Origin: Clostridium sp. CAG:169
Lineage (GTDB): Bacteria; Bacillota; Clostridia; Oscillospirales; Ruminococcaceae
NCBI GenBank assembly: GCA_000435195.1
Contig: FR880283.1
Coordinates: 705-24,366 of the forward strand
Length of the DNA stretch: 23,662 nt
Reading direction: 5' to 3'
In this document: piece by piece, positions 7,398 to 13,769 of the stretch
How the letters are laid out: each line of letters begins with the position of its first letter
Numbering within the stretch: the first letter of the stretch is position 1
Position numbers and translations under genes: made by a program
The notes under the pieces: model-generated
What the model was told of the DNA's origin: nothing
Seen by the model: the letters and a program-made list of their open reading frames with translations, nothing else
Databases searched by the model: none

Positions 7398-8651
7398 TTA
7401 CTTTGCCATCAGTGCTTCGATGTCTTCCACCGTCTTCAGGATGTTGGAGGACAGGTCGATCGGCTTTTCTTCGGTGATGATGATGTCATTTTCGATACGC
7501 ACGCCGATGCCCTCTTCCTCGATGTACAATCCCGGCTCTACGGTGATAACCATACCCGGACGCAGCGTCTTGGTGGTAGGGGTGGTGACATCGTGGCAGT
7601 CCAGTCCCAGACTGTGGCTCACGCTGTGATAGTAGTAGTCCCGAACGGTTTTGCCATCCTTGAGAAGACCGATTTTCGGCAGCTCCTGCTCATAGAACTC
7701 GATGACCATGTTGTTTAAATCCATCAAGGTCATGCCCGGGCGGGCTTTTTCGATGATAAGGTCCTGCACTGCCAGTACAACATTGTAGACTTCCTTCTGG
7801 CGCTCGGTGAATTTACCGTTGACCGGGAAGGTTCTGGAGATGTCGGCGCAGTAGTGCTCGTGCGCACTGCCCAGGTCGATGAGGACCAGCTCGCCGTCGT
7901 TGACCACCTGATTATTTTCCGAGTAATGCAGAACGGTGGCTCTTGCGCCGCCGGCAACGATGCTGGAGAAGGCGTGCTCTCTGACACCCTGTTTTGCCAG
8001 CTCAAAGTCAAATGCGCCCTCCAGCTCACTTTCGTTGATGCCCGGATAGGAGTGCTTCATCATTGCTTCGATGGCGTGCTGGGTGGTGGTCTGCGCAATC
8101 TTCATCTTTTCGATTTCTTCATCGCTCTTGATGGCACGCATCCGCGCAAGGTCGCCGAAGAGGTCGTTGATTCGAACTGCCGGATATTCCTGCTGTACCT
8201 TGTGTGCCAGCTTGTGTGCCAGGGTCGGCTCCTGCTCCGGTGTGTGTTTCCACAGGTCCAGCCAGAGATTGGTTTCGCCCTCGCCGCGGTTGGCGCGAAT
8301 CATCAGGTTGAGCGCCGATTCAAAGGTGTCCAGATAGCGGATGTCCTGGACGCCGCTGATGGCGGTCGCTTCGTCCGGTTTCATTCTGCCGCCGACCCAC
8401 TTTGCCTGCACTTCATCATACGGCTCGATAAACAGCATCTCGCTGGTCTTTCCGTAATGGTCCTTGGTCATTACCAAAATCATATTTTCATGGTCGATGC
8501 CGGTCAGATAGTAAAAATCGCGGTCCACAGAAAACGGATAAGCTCCATCTGCCGAGCGCATGGGTGCGCGTCCCGAAAAGACGACTGCTGCACAGGGTCC
8601 CGGTTTGTCACACAACAGCTGCTGCCGTTTCTGGTTGAAATTGATATTCAT
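7398..8651 (-). CDS. pepP: Xaa-Pro aminopeptidase (M24B)
   Basis: Removes an N-terminal residue from peptides whose second residue is proline; cytoplasmic, two-metal enzyme. 417 residues: an N-terminal aminopeptidase-P domain (to about 170) and the pita-bread catalytic domain. Metal ligands by comparison with E. coli PepP are D259, D270 (LIDLGSAHEHYCADISR), H346 (HSVSHSLGLDCHD), E372 (VEPGLY) and E387 (RIEND); H342 and H353 match the substrate histidines. The frame is open to 8693, but the site AAAAAGGAGGAA directly before ATG 8651 fixes the start there. It is the first gene of the leftward operon. Confidence 0.95.
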   Translation of the reverse strand: MNINFNQKRQQLLCDKPGPCAAVVFSGRAPMRSADGAYPFSVDRDFYYLTGIDHENMILVMTKDHYGKTSEMLFIEPYDEVQAKWVGGRMKPDEATAISGVQDIRYLDTFESALNLMIRANRGEGETNLWLDLWKHTPEQEPTLAHKLAHKVQQEYPAVRINDLFGDLARMRAIKSDEEIEKMKIAQTTTQHAIEAMMKHSYPGINESELEGAFDFELAKQGVREHAFSSIVAGGARATVLHYSENNQVVNDGELVLIDLGSAHEHYCADISRTFPVNGKFTERQKEVYNVVLAVQDLIIEKARPGMTLMDLNNMVIEFYEQELPKIGLLKDGKTVRDYYYHSVSHSLGLDCHDVTTPTTKTLRPGMVITVEPGLYIEEEGIGVRIENDIIITEEKPIDLSSNILKTVEDIEALMAK

Positions 8652-8734
8652 GGTAAATTCCTCCTTTTTGTATATCAGGCATTTCTTTTGCATCGTTTAC
8701 CCGAGCCGCACATCCATGCGCTGCTCATATGTTC

Positions 8735-8763
8735 AGTATATCACCTTAAATTTATAAATTCAA
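8735..8763 (-). promoter_or_regulatory. Promoter of the pepP operon
   Basis: Read on the minus strand: TTGAAT (8763-8758), 17-base spacer, TATACT (8740-8735) with an upstream TG making an extended -10. The predicted start lies about 75 bases before the pepP ATG. Confidence 0.7.
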
Positions 8764-8776
8764 TCATCTTTTCCTC

Positions 8777-8805
8777 TTGACAAAATGGATTTTCTCCTGT
8801 AAAAT
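8777..8805 (+). promoter_or_regulatory. Promoter of the tetR-family gene
   Basis: TTGACA at 8777-8782, 17 bases, TAAAAT at 8800-8805. The gene starts 33 bases downstream. It is divergent from the pepP promoter. Confidence 0.8.
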
Positions 8806-8817
8806 GAACATCGTTCA
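8805..8817 (+). promoter_or_regulatory. TetR operator candidate O1 (autoregulation)
   Basis: TGAACATCGTTCA, a 5-3-5 palindrome (TGAAC/GTTCA) that overlaps the last base of the -10 box and the start site, so binding would block transcription. The same palindrome with one centre change lies at 9467-9479. Confidence 0.75.
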
Positions 8818-8838
8818 GTTCAAGAAAGGAGCTTTTCC

Positions 8839-9399
8839 ATGAACACTTCTGTCACCTCCCGTGACGCCATCCTGTCGGTCAGCCGCCAGTTCATCACCCA
8901 AAACGGTTTTGGCTCGGTGAATATGCGTGCCATCGCTGCCGCCTGCGGTGTTTCGGTTGGCTCGGTTTACAACTATTTTCCCTCCAAAGGGGATTTGATC
9001 TGCGCCGTTGTAGAAAGCGTGTGGCACGACATCTTCCATCTGTCCGGGCAATCCAGCCAGTTTTCCAGCTTTCCCGACTGCGTCAAATGGTTGTTTGACA
9101 GCATCCGACAAGGCTGTGCGGAATACCCTGCCTTTTTCACCCTGCACTCGCTGAGCTTTTCCGCAAGCGAAAAGCAAAAGGGCAGAGAGATGATGGAGCG
9201 CTCCTTTGCTCACATCCGCGCAAGTATGCTCCGTGTCCTGCAAAGTGACCCAAACGTCCGCAAGGATGCTTTTGACGGGGAACTTGGTCGCGAAGAATTT
9301 GTACAGATGGTCTTTACGCTGATCACCACCGCCTTGCTGGAGGACCAACAGGACTGCCGCGCCCTGTTGGTGCTGGTTCGCCGCTATCTGTATCAATAA
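8839..9399 (+). CDS. TetR/AcrR-family transcriptional regulator
   Basis: 186 residues. The N-terminal DNA-binding domain is typical, with the helix-turn-helix at about residues 27-46 (VNMRAIAAACGVSVGSVYNYF) followed by the usual F-P-S-K-G-D-L. The remaining all-helical ligand and dimerisation domain is poorly conserved in the family, so the inducer is unknown. ATG 8839 follows AAGAAAGGAG at 8822-8831. Its promoter and the promoter region of the following membrane-protein genes share the palindrome TGAACATYGTTCA, the expected signature of a local repressor. Confidence 0.95.
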   Translation: MNTSVTSRDAILSVSRQFITQNGFGSVNMRAIAAACGVSVGSVYNYFPSKGDLICAVVESVWHDIFHLSGQSSQFSSFPDCVKWLFDSIRQGCAEYPAFFTLHSLSFSASEKQKGREMMERSFAHIRASMLRVLQSDPNVRKDAFDGELGREEFVQMVFTLITTALLEDQQDCRALLVLVRRYLYQ

Positions 9400-9457
9400 A
9401 AAAAATTTCCTGCTCTTTCGGGGAATCTCTTTCTGCCGAGGAGAGGGAATTTTTTAC
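9398..9457 (+). terminator. Terminator after the tetR-family gene
   Basis: An A-rich arm beginning at the stop codon (AAAAAAAATTTCC..CTTTCGG) pairs imperfectly with CCGAGGAGAGGGAATTTTTT at 9437-9456, ending in a T run. It separates tetR from the membrane-protein unit, which then needs its own promoter. Confidence 0.65.
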
Positions 9458-9466
9458 CGGCAAAAC

Positions 9467-9479
9467 TGAACATTGTTCA
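9467..9479 (+). promoter_or_regulatory. TetR operator candidate O2 before the membrane-protein genes
   Basis: TGAACATTGTTCA, identical to O1 at 12 of 13 positions and a perfect 5-3-5 palindrome. It lies 25 bases before the ATG at 9505. A weak promoter may overlap it (TTTACC at 9453, TCAAAT at 9477, 18-base spacer). Confidence 0.75.
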
Positions 9480-9504
9480 AATTCAATCGGATGAGGTGAA
9501 AAAG

Positions 9505-9930
9505 ATGAAAGTAAAAAAACGCACCCTGCTGCTGATTGCCTGCCTTGTGTGGAGCACTGCCGGAGCCAACATCCTGCGCATCGGCATCATCAGCTACCTT
9601 CCCTTTGTATCTTTGTTCCATCTCCTTTTGTCCGCCGCTGTTTTTCTGCTGTTTGACCGGATGATTTTTGGCAGGCTGGTAGAAAAACACACCCTGCGCA
9701 TCCTGTCCTACCCGGAAGAACGGCAGATGTTCCTGCGCTTTTTTGATGGAAAATCCTTTGCCATCATGGCGGGCATGATGAGTGGCGGCATCCTCCTTCG
9801 CCGCATTCCCGCAGTTCCCACACAGTTTATCGCTGTCTTTTACAGCGGTCTGGGAGCCGCTTTGCTGCTGGCGGGTATCCTGTTCGGGGTAAAATTCTTT
9901 ACCTCCTCTTCTCATTCCTCTGCCGTTTAA
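9505..9930 (+). CDS. Conserved small membrane protein, function unknown
   Basis: 141 residues with about four hydrophobic helices (roughly 6-28, 30-52, 80-97 and 105-130). The recognisable stretch is WSTAGANILRIGI, then a basic loop, RFFDGKSFAIMAGMMSGGI and FYSGLGAALLLAGILF. I recognise the general look of a widespread uncharacterised Firmicute membrane family but cannot name a function. A GTG at 9496 is in frame, but GAGGTG at 9493-9498 is better read as the ribosome site for ATG 9505. The TetR-type operator just upstream suggests it is a regulated target, for example in response to a toxic small molecule or membrane stress (inference). Confidence 0.85.
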   Translation: MKVKKRTLLLIACLVWSTAGANILRIGIISYLPFVSLFHLLLSAAVFLLFDRMIFGRLVEKHTLRILSYPEERQMFLRFFDGKSFAIMAGMMSGGILLRRIPAVPTQFIAVFYSGLGAALLLAGILFGVKFFTSSSHSSAV

Positions 9931-9980
9931 AAGGAAACCGGCTCACCACCTATTTTAAAGTAAGAAAGGAAGTGCCTCTT

Positions 9981-10649
9981 ATGCAGGCTATTATGGAAAC
10001 TTCGTTCGACGTCGTCTATCTGATTTCGGTCATCACCATCGGTATCCTGATGGTTGCCAAAGCCAAAGGGAATAAGGAATACACCTTGTTCGGCATCATG
10101 GCAATCACCCTGGGCGCCGGGGATGCCTTCCATCTGATTCCACGCGCTGTTGCTCTGTGTACCACCGGACTGGAAAACTTCACCGTTGCCCTTGGAATCG
10201 GAAAGTTCATCACCTCCATCACCATGACGGTCTTTTACATCCTGCTGTACTACGTCTGGCGCCGCCGCTATCACATCAGCGGACAAAAGGGCATCACCAT
10301 CGCCGTCTATCTGCTGTCCGCTCTGCGCATCCTGCTGTGCCTCTTCCCGCAGAACGCCTGGACCAGCGCCGATGCACCGCTGAACTGGGGTATCCTGCGC
10401 AACATCCCGTTTGCACTGCTGGGTCTGCTGATTATCGTCCTGTTCTATCAGAGTGCCAAGAAGCACAACGACCGCAGCTTTGGCTGGATGTGGCTGACCA
10501 TTGTGCTCAGCTTCGGTTTTTACATCCCGGTCGTCCTGTGGGCAGACACCATCCCGATGATTGGAATGCTGATGATTCCAAAGACCTGCGCCTATGTCTG
10601 GACTGTCTTGATTGGTTTTTTGGACATGAGGCGTGCAGCCAAGGCATAG
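9981..10649 (+). CDS. Integral membrane protein with about seven helices, function unknown
   Basis: 222 residues, mostly hydrophobic, with about seven transmembrane helices and few polar loops (KAKGNKEY, WRRRYHISGQKG, KKHNDRS). Conserved-looking residues inside helices include GAGDAFHLIPR and SALRILLCLFPQNAW. No transporter or enzyme motif is recognised. The frame opens with GTG 9972, but AAAGGAAG at 9966-9973 sits correctly before ATG 9981. It follows the 141-residue membrane gene by 50 bases with no terminator between, so both are probably under the operator at 9467, and a strong terminator ends the unit at 10698. Confidence 0.85.
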   Translation: MQAIMETSFDVVYLISVITIGILMVAKAKGNKEYTLFGIMAITLGAGDAFHLIPRAVALCTTGLENFTVALGIGKFITSITMTVFYILLYYVWRRRYHISGQKGITIAVYLLSALRILLCLFPQNAWTSADAPLNWGILRNIPFALLGLLIIVLFYQSAKKHNDRSFGWMWLTIVLSFGFYIPVVLWADTIPMIGMLMIPKTCAYVWTVLIGFLDMRRAAKA

Positions 10650-10655
10650 ACAAAG

Positions 10656-10698
10656 ATAAAACAAAGGAGCCTGATGAAAACAGGCTCCTTTGTTTTAT
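10656..10698. terminator. Bidirectional terminator
   Basis: A perfect 18-bp stem: ATAAAACAAAGGAGCCTG at 10656-10673 pairs with its complement at 10681-10698 around ATGAAAA. It serves the rightward membrane-protein unit and the leftward AIM24 unit. Confidence 0.93.
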
Positions 10699-10741
10699 CC
10701 AATAAACTGTATTCTTTTCTTGACAGGCGGCAGATACGCCG

Positions 10742-10795
10742 TTAAAATCTCTCTTTGATTTGACCCAGCCTTTGGGCAAGGCTTGCAAGGTTCAT
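10742..10795 (-). CDS. Possible 17-residue ORF downstream of the AIM24-family gene
   Basis: On the minus strand an exact AGGAGGT (10809-10803) stands 7 bases before ATG 10795. The frame reads MNLASLAQRLGQIKERF and stops at 10742. The peptide could form an amphipathic helix. It lies about 30 bases after the AIM24-family stop and before the shared terminator, so it would be cotranscribed. No family can be assigned at this length; the quality of the ribosome site is the main support. Confidence 0.4.
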   Translation of the reverse strand: MNLASLAQRLGQIKERF

Positions 10796-10824
10796 CCACT
10801 CTACCTCCTGTTGCTGCACAAAGG

Positions 10825-11592
10825 TTAGCAGTTGCCGCCCACCGGAGCCAACAGCACCTTGCCGGTTCCGCGGTAGACGTTGACCAGACCTTCCCCGGAA
10901 GCTGCCGAGCCCAGCAGCGTCTTGCCCGAGCGCTCGACGGTAAAATCAAGGGTGCCGCTCCAGGCAATCGCCATGTTGCCGTCCACCTTCAGCACATCGT
11001 CCTGCAAGGTGACCTCGATCAATTCCTCCTTTGGTGAAGGAGATTCCAAACAGAGCACGCCGTTCCCGACAATGCCGAGGTTAAACAGCCCTTCCCCGCC
11101 TGCCACCGCAGAGGAGAAATTCGAGCGCATGACCGCCTTCTGCTTGAGCTTGGAATCGCACGCCAAAAACAGCCCGTCGTCCAGCACGATGCTGCCGTTC
11201 CAGTCCGCCAAATCAATCAGCAGGATATGGCGGTAGGTCGGCTCCAGCACCAGCACGCCGTTGCCGGTGTACTCCGGTTTGACTGCCGACTCGCCGGTCA
11301 CCTTGCCGCGCACCGCCTTGCCAAAAAAGTCACCGACCCCTTTGAGTCCTGTGGTCGCATTGACATTGCCTGCCATCCACTGCATCGCGCCCGCCTGCAG
11401 GGTGATGTTCGCCTTGGATAGGTCGCAGATGACCTGACGTTTGCGCACATTCATTTCGTTGCAGTAATAGGCGGTCATCGCTGTCGATGGGGTAACACTC
11501 AAATCCTTCAGATATTCCACCACGGTGAACGGTCCCATGCTTCCCAGCACTCTAACGTCATCATTGTCTGTAAAATTTTTGATAGCAAACAT
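10825..11592 (-). CDS. AIM24 / TIGR00266-family protein
   Basis: 255 residues of glycine-rich beta sandwich repeats typical of the AIM24 family: LQAGAMQWMAGNVNATTG, VLVLEPTYRHILLIDL, GEGLFNLGIVGNGVLCLESP and a C-terminal GEGLVNVYRGTGKVLLAP. The fold is a trimer-forming beta barrel related to tryptophan-RNA-binding attenuator proteins. Bacterial members have no settled function; the yeast homologue is mitochondrial. ATG 11592 has AGGAGG nine bases upstream on the minus strand. It ends in G-G-N-C. It has its own promoter at 11649-11677 and is followed by a possible 17-residue ORF. Confidence 0.92.
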   Translation of the reverse strand: MFAIKNFTDNDDVRVLGSMGPFTVVEYLKDLSVTPSTAMTAYYCNEMNVRKRQVICDLSKANITLQAGAMQWMAGNVNATTGLKGVGDFFGKAVRGKVTGESAVKPEYTGNGVLVLEPTYRHILLIDLADWNGSIVLDDGLFLACDSKLKQKAVMRSNFSSAVAGGEGLFNLGIVGNGVLCLESPSPKEELIEVTLQDDVLKVDGNMAIAWSGTLDFTVERSGKTLLGSAASGEGLVNVYRGTGKVLLAPVGGNC

Positions 11593-11648
11593 CTGTCATC
11601 CTCCTAAAATACATCTTATTGTGTCGGGCAATCTTGTTCTTTTAGTTG

Positions 11649-11677
11649 ATTATATCAGCTCGATGCCCGGTGTGCAA
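11649..11677 (-). promoter_or_regulatory. Promoter of the AIM24-family gene
   Basis: Minus strand: TTGCAC (11677-11672), 17-base spacer, perfect TATAAT (11654-11649) with TGA before it (extended -10). The predicted start is about 50 bases before the ATG. Confidence 0.7.
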
Positions 11678-11699
11678 TCTTTTTTAAGGCAGGAAAAAC

Positions 11700-11731
11700 A
11701 AAAAAGCCCAAAGCAAATCGCTTTAGGCTTT
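11700..11731 (-). terminator. Terminator at the end of the tRNA operon
   Basis: Minus strand: AAAGCCTAAAGC (11731-11720) pairs with GCTTTGGGCTTT (11714-11703), followed by a T run to 11700. It begins eight bases after the CCA end of tRNA-Gly(CCC). Confidence 0.88.
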
Positions 11732-11738
11732 CACAAAT

Positions 11739-11814
11739 TGGAGCGGGTTACGAGACTCGAACTCGCCACATCCACCTTGGGAAGGTGGCGCTCTACCGGA
11801 TGAGCTAAACCCGC
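11739..11814 (-). tRNA. tRNA-Gly (anticodon CCC)
   Basis: 76 nt with encoded CCA. The 7-bp acceptor stem GCGGGTT/AACCCGC, D-arm TAGCTC, anticodon stem CCACC/GGTGG with loop TTCCCAA and T-arm GGTTCGAG-like sequence (GAGTTCGAGTC) are all present. Reads GGG codons. It is last in the leftward operon and lies only 13 bases behind the T run of the preceding terminator. Confidence 0.95.
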
Positions 11815-11827
11815 AGGTTTTCGGGAA

Positions 11828-11861
11828 CAAAAAAACAGACCAACCGGACTGGTTGGTCTGT
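11828..11861 (-). terminator. Terminator abutting the first-upstream tRNA-Gly(GCC)
   Basis: Minus strand: CAGACCAACC (11860-11851) pairs perfectly with GGTTGGTCTG (11845-11836), loop AGTCC, then seven Ts (11835-11829). The stem starts at the last base of the tRNA's CCA. It stands between two tRNA genes, upstream of tRNA-Gly(CCC). Confidence 0.9.
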
Positions 11862-11936
11862 GGAGCGGGTTACGAGGCTCGAACTCGCTACCTCCACCTT
11901 GGCAAGGTGGCGCTCTACCAGATGAGCTAAACCCGC
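11861..11936 (-). tRNA. tRNA-Gly (anticodon GCC), copy 2
   Basis: 76 nt with CCA; loop TTGCCAA gives anticodon GCC, reading GGC and GGT. The sequence is identical to the copy at 12029-12104. Acceptor GCGGGTT/AACCCGC. Followed at once by an intrinsic terminator. Confidence 0.96.
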
Positions 11937-11992
11937 AGATTTTTATCTGTATCCACCGAACGAAACCGGCATCCTGCTTAGAAAGAACTTTT

Positions 11993-12029
11993 AAAAAATC
12001 CATCCAAAACAACTCTGGATGGATTTTTT
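11993..12029 (-). terminator. Terminator abutting tRNA-Gly(GCC) copy 1
   Basis: Minus strand: AAAAAATCCATCC (12029-12017) pairs with GGATGGATTTTTT (12005-11993), an 11-base loop and a T run. It begins at the CCA end of the tRNA. The 56 bases between it and the next tRNA show no convincing promoter. Confidence 0.88.
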
Positions 12030-12104
12030 GGAGCGGGTTACGAGGCTCGAACTCGCTACCTCCACCTTGGCAAGGTGGCGCTCTACCAGATGAGCTAAAC
12101 CCGC
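12029..12104 (-). tRNA. tRNA-Gly (anticodon GCC), copy 1
   Basis: 76 nt with CCA, same sequence as copy 2. Only three bases separate it from tRNA-Phe, so it is processed from the Val-Asp-Phe transcript. Confidence 0.96.
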
Positions 12105-12107
12105 ACA

Positions 12108-12183
<76 letters not shown>

Positions 12184-12224
12184 ATTTGTTCTGCCCAGCA
12201 GGAAAGCGATGGACAAAAAGAAAA

Positions 12225-12301
12225 TGGCGACCTGGATGGGGTTCGAACCCACGACCTCTAGCGTGACAGGCTAGCGTTCTAACCAACTGAACTACCAGGC
12301 C
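12225..12301 (-). tRNA. tRNA-Asp (anticodon GTC)
   Basis: 77 nt with CCA, discriminator G. Acceptor GGCCTGG/CCAGGTC, D-arm TAGTTCAGTTGGTTAGAAC, anticodon stem CTAGC/GCTAG with loop CTGTCAC, T-arm GGGTTCGAACCC. Confidence 0.97.
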
Positions 12302-12305
12302 ATAT

Positions 12306-12329
12306 GTGGTCCGACTGAGCTAATAAGTC
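12306..12329 (-). other. Possible relic of a deleted tRNA
   Basis: Between tRNA-Val and tRNA-Asp the minus strand reads GACTTATTAGCTCAGTCGG and then ACCACA. The TTAGCTCAGTCGG part matches the conserved start of a tRNA (end of acceptor plus D-arm), but no anticodon or T-arm follows. It looks like a 5' fragment joined to a CCA end. Confidence 0.45.
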
Positions 12330-12405
12330 TGGTGGGAGTTACAGGGCTCGAACCTGTGACCCTCTGCTTGTAAGGCAGATGCTCTCCCAGCTGAGCTAAA
12401 CTCCC
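12330..12405 (-). tRNA. tRNA-Val (anticodon TAC)
   Basis: 76 nt with CCA, discriminator A. Acceptor GGGAGTT/AACTCCC, D-arm TAGCTCAGCTGGGAGAGC, anticodon stem TCTGC/GCAGA with loop CTTACAA, T-arm AGGTTCGAGCCCT. First tRNA of the leftward operon. Confidence 0.97.
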
Positions 12406-12439
12406 ACGTTGTTGCTGTCCTCTCGTGACAACGTAGATC

Positions 12440-12468
12440 ATTATACTACGCCTCTTTTAAAATGTCAA
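12440..12468 (-). promoter_or_regulatory. Perfect-consensus promoter of the tRNA operon
   Basis: Minus strand: TTGACA (12468-12463), exactly 17 bases, TATAAT (12445-12440). The start is predicted near 12433, about 28 bases before tRNA-Val. A full consensus match is expected for a stable-RNA operon. Confidence 0.95.
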
Positions 12469-12621
12469 CACCTTTTTTGAGATTTTTTCAAAAAAATTAT
12501 TTTTGCCAAAAATCCGCATGAATATGCCATCTGTTTGAGAGTCATACTAGCTTTGACACGTTTTTTGATGTGTCTTTGTCTTTTTTCTCTATCCTCATCC
12601 GAAAAAGAAAGGAGTGTTTTC

Positions 12622-12852
12622 ATGCCGAAAAAACATTCTCTTCCTTCCGGCATCGGACACGCAGGCAAAAGAAGACGCCGCACACCGCTGCCGCCGTCTT
12701 TTGCCACCGTCTTTCCAAGGGTCGAGCCGCTCAACGACCTGCACCCGATGTATTCCGAAAAACTTTCCTCCCCCATCCACGCCGACTGTCTGCCGATTCG
12801 ACAGTTTGAACAGCTGCTCGACCAGCAGGACCTTCATTCCATCCAGCTGTAA
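12622..12852 (+). CDS. Hypothetical basic protein of 76 residues
   Basis: ATG 12622 follows AAAGGAG at 12608-12614 with seven bases spacing. The product begins MPKKHSLPSGIGHAGKRRRRTP, so it has a strongly basic N-terminal third, then a proline-rich stretch (PPSFATVFPRVEPLNDLHPMYS) and a more acidic, helix-like end (QFEQLLDQQDLHSIQL). No signal peptide, helix-turn-helix or zinc motif is visible. It stands alone between the tRNA operon and a convergent gene and has a terminator behind it. The upstream frame opens at 12535 but has no ribosome site there. No known family recognised; nucleic-acid binding is only a guess from charge. Confidence 0.6.
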   Translation: MPKKHSLPSGIGHAGKRRRRTPLPPSFATVFPRVEPLNDLHPMYSEKLSSPIHADCLPIRQFEQLLDQQDLHSIQL

Positions 12853-12908
12853 CCTTTTAAGAGAAAAGTTCCTTATATAAGAAAAATAAAGGGAAGTTGG
12901 AAAATGGG

Positions 12909-12949
12909 AAAACAGCCTTCCGCTTTTTTTGCAGCGGAGGGCTGTTTTT
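12909..12949. terminator. Bidirectional terminator between convergent genes
   Basis: AAAACAGCCTTCCGCT (12909-12924) pairs with AGCGGAGGGCTGTTTT (12933-12948) with one G-T wobble; T and A runs on both sides. Its right arm overlaps the stop codon of the leftward helix-hairpin-helix gene. Confidence 0.88.
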
Positions 12950-13313
12950 ATCCTGCGGTGAACTGTTCCTTTATTCGGCTGAGCAGCTCTTCTCCGATTC
13001 CGTCGATTTCCAGCAGCTGCTCCATGTCGGAAATGCCGCCCTTTCGGTAAAGGTACTGTAAAATCTTCTGCGCGCGCTTTTCTCCAATGCCCTCCACCTG
13101 CATCAGCTGCTCTGCCGTTGCCTGGTTGATGTCCCACTTTCCTTGGTGAAGATTCATAACATTTTCTTTCATATTTATGTCTTTTGACGGAGGATTTTCT
13201 GCTTGAAGCTCAAACACCGTTAAAGGGTAGGGAGCCTTTGGTGAAATTGCCATAGAAACTGCCAGGCAAAGCACTGCCGAAGCCACTGCCAAAACAGATA
13301 AAAAGCGCATCAT
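12948..13313 (-). CDS. Membrane-anchored helix-hairpin-helix (ComEA-like) protein
   Basis: From ATG 13313 the product has 121 residues: one hydrophobic segment (FLSVLAVASAVLCLAVSMAI, about 4-24) acting as signal anchor, a short linker, then a double helix-hairpin-helix domain (WDINQATAEQLMQVEGIGEKRAQKI, then LLEIDGIGEELLSRI) that binds DNA backbone non-specifically. This matches the DNA-binding half of ComEA, the uptake receptor of natural transformation, but the N-terminal SLBB domain of longer ComEA proteins is absent. The frame is open to a TTG at 13346, which lacks a ribosome site; AAGGAG on the minus strand lies 14 bases before the ATG at 13313. No other competence gene is in the window. 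Confidence 0.8.
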   Translation of the reverse strand: MMRFLSVLAVASAVLCLAVSMAISPKAPYPLTVFELQAENPPSKDINMKENVMNLHQGKWDINQATAEQLMQVEGIGEKRAQKILQYLYRKGGISDMEQLLEIDGIGEELLSRIKEQFTAG

Positions 13314-13357
13314 CCCGCTTTTTTCACTCCTTTTTCTTCTTCGCAATTCTTTACCTA

Positions 13358-13386
13358 ATTATAATATAGAAATTCTCTTTCGTCTA
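13358..13386 (-). promoter_or_regulatory. Promoter of the helix-hairpin-helix gene
   Basis: Minus strand: TAGACG (13386-13381), 17 bases, perfect TATAAT (13363-13358), about 45 bases before the ATG at 13313. Confidence 0.6.
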
Positions 13387-13613
13387 TCCCTTTATACAAA
13401 AATCCCTCCTTTTTTGCCGTTATGGATTATAAAGACTTTTATCACAATTTAACGTCCCAAATCGTTCCATTCTGACATTTATTTAAAGAAAACTGTCTAC
13501 AATTTATCTTTTTGATAAATTATTGTCAAAATCTTTGTGAAATAATTTAGGGCAAATCGTCATTCTGTCATGTTTTCTCCTAAAAAATAACATTATTTTT
13601 TCCAATATTCTTA
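13387..13613. other. AT-rich intergenic region with an inverted repeat
   Basis: No coding frame or RNA gene is apparent. The stretch is much more AT-rich than the rest of the window. The clearest structure is AATTTATC-TTTTT-GATAAATT at 13501-13521, an 8-bp inverted repeat about 90 bases upstream of the V-ATPase promoter, which could be a regulator site or simply AT-rich DNA. Confidence 0.4.
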
Positions 13614-13643
13614 TTGACAATGTACAATCATTTCGATTATGAT
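13614..13643 (+). promoter_or_regulatory. Promoter of the V-ATPase operon
   Basis: TTGACA at 13614-13619, 18-base spacer, TATGAT at 13638-13643. The start would be near 13650, giving a leader of about 235 bases before the first ATPase subunit gene. Confidence 0.75.
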
Positions 13644-13689
13644 ATAGTAGAAGAAAAATTCATTTCTGGTAAGAATGCAATTTTCCTTT

Positions 13690-13737
13690 TTGTTGCTAGC
13701 ATTTTATAACGTTTTATAACACACACGCTGGCAGCAA
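13690..13737 (+). promoter_or_regulatory. Leader hairpin in the V-ATPase 5' untranslated region
   Basis: TTGTTGCTAGC (13690-13700) pairs over 11 positions, two of them G-U, with GCTGGCAGCAA (13727-13737). The 26-base loop holds a direct repeat TTTTATAAC (13702-13710, 13712-13720). No T run follows, so it is not a terminator; it may be part of a cis-regulatory RNA. Confidence 0.5.
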
Positions 13738-13769
13738 GCGGAAAAGCACCATCGTTGCAAGGGGGCTAC

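Noticed and set aside
8729..8735. ATGTTCA near the pepP start as a third TetR site
   Set aside because: Only one half of the palindrome is present; likely chance.
7854..8780. 308-residue open frame on the plus strand across pepP
   Set aside because: Shadow of the pepP gene; it also runs through the pepP ribosome site and promoter.
12555..12574. GACAC..GTGTC hairpin and TTGACA at 12553 as a promoter for the 76-residue protein
   Set aside because: No -10 box at 16-19 bases; the short hairpin is not backed by anything else.
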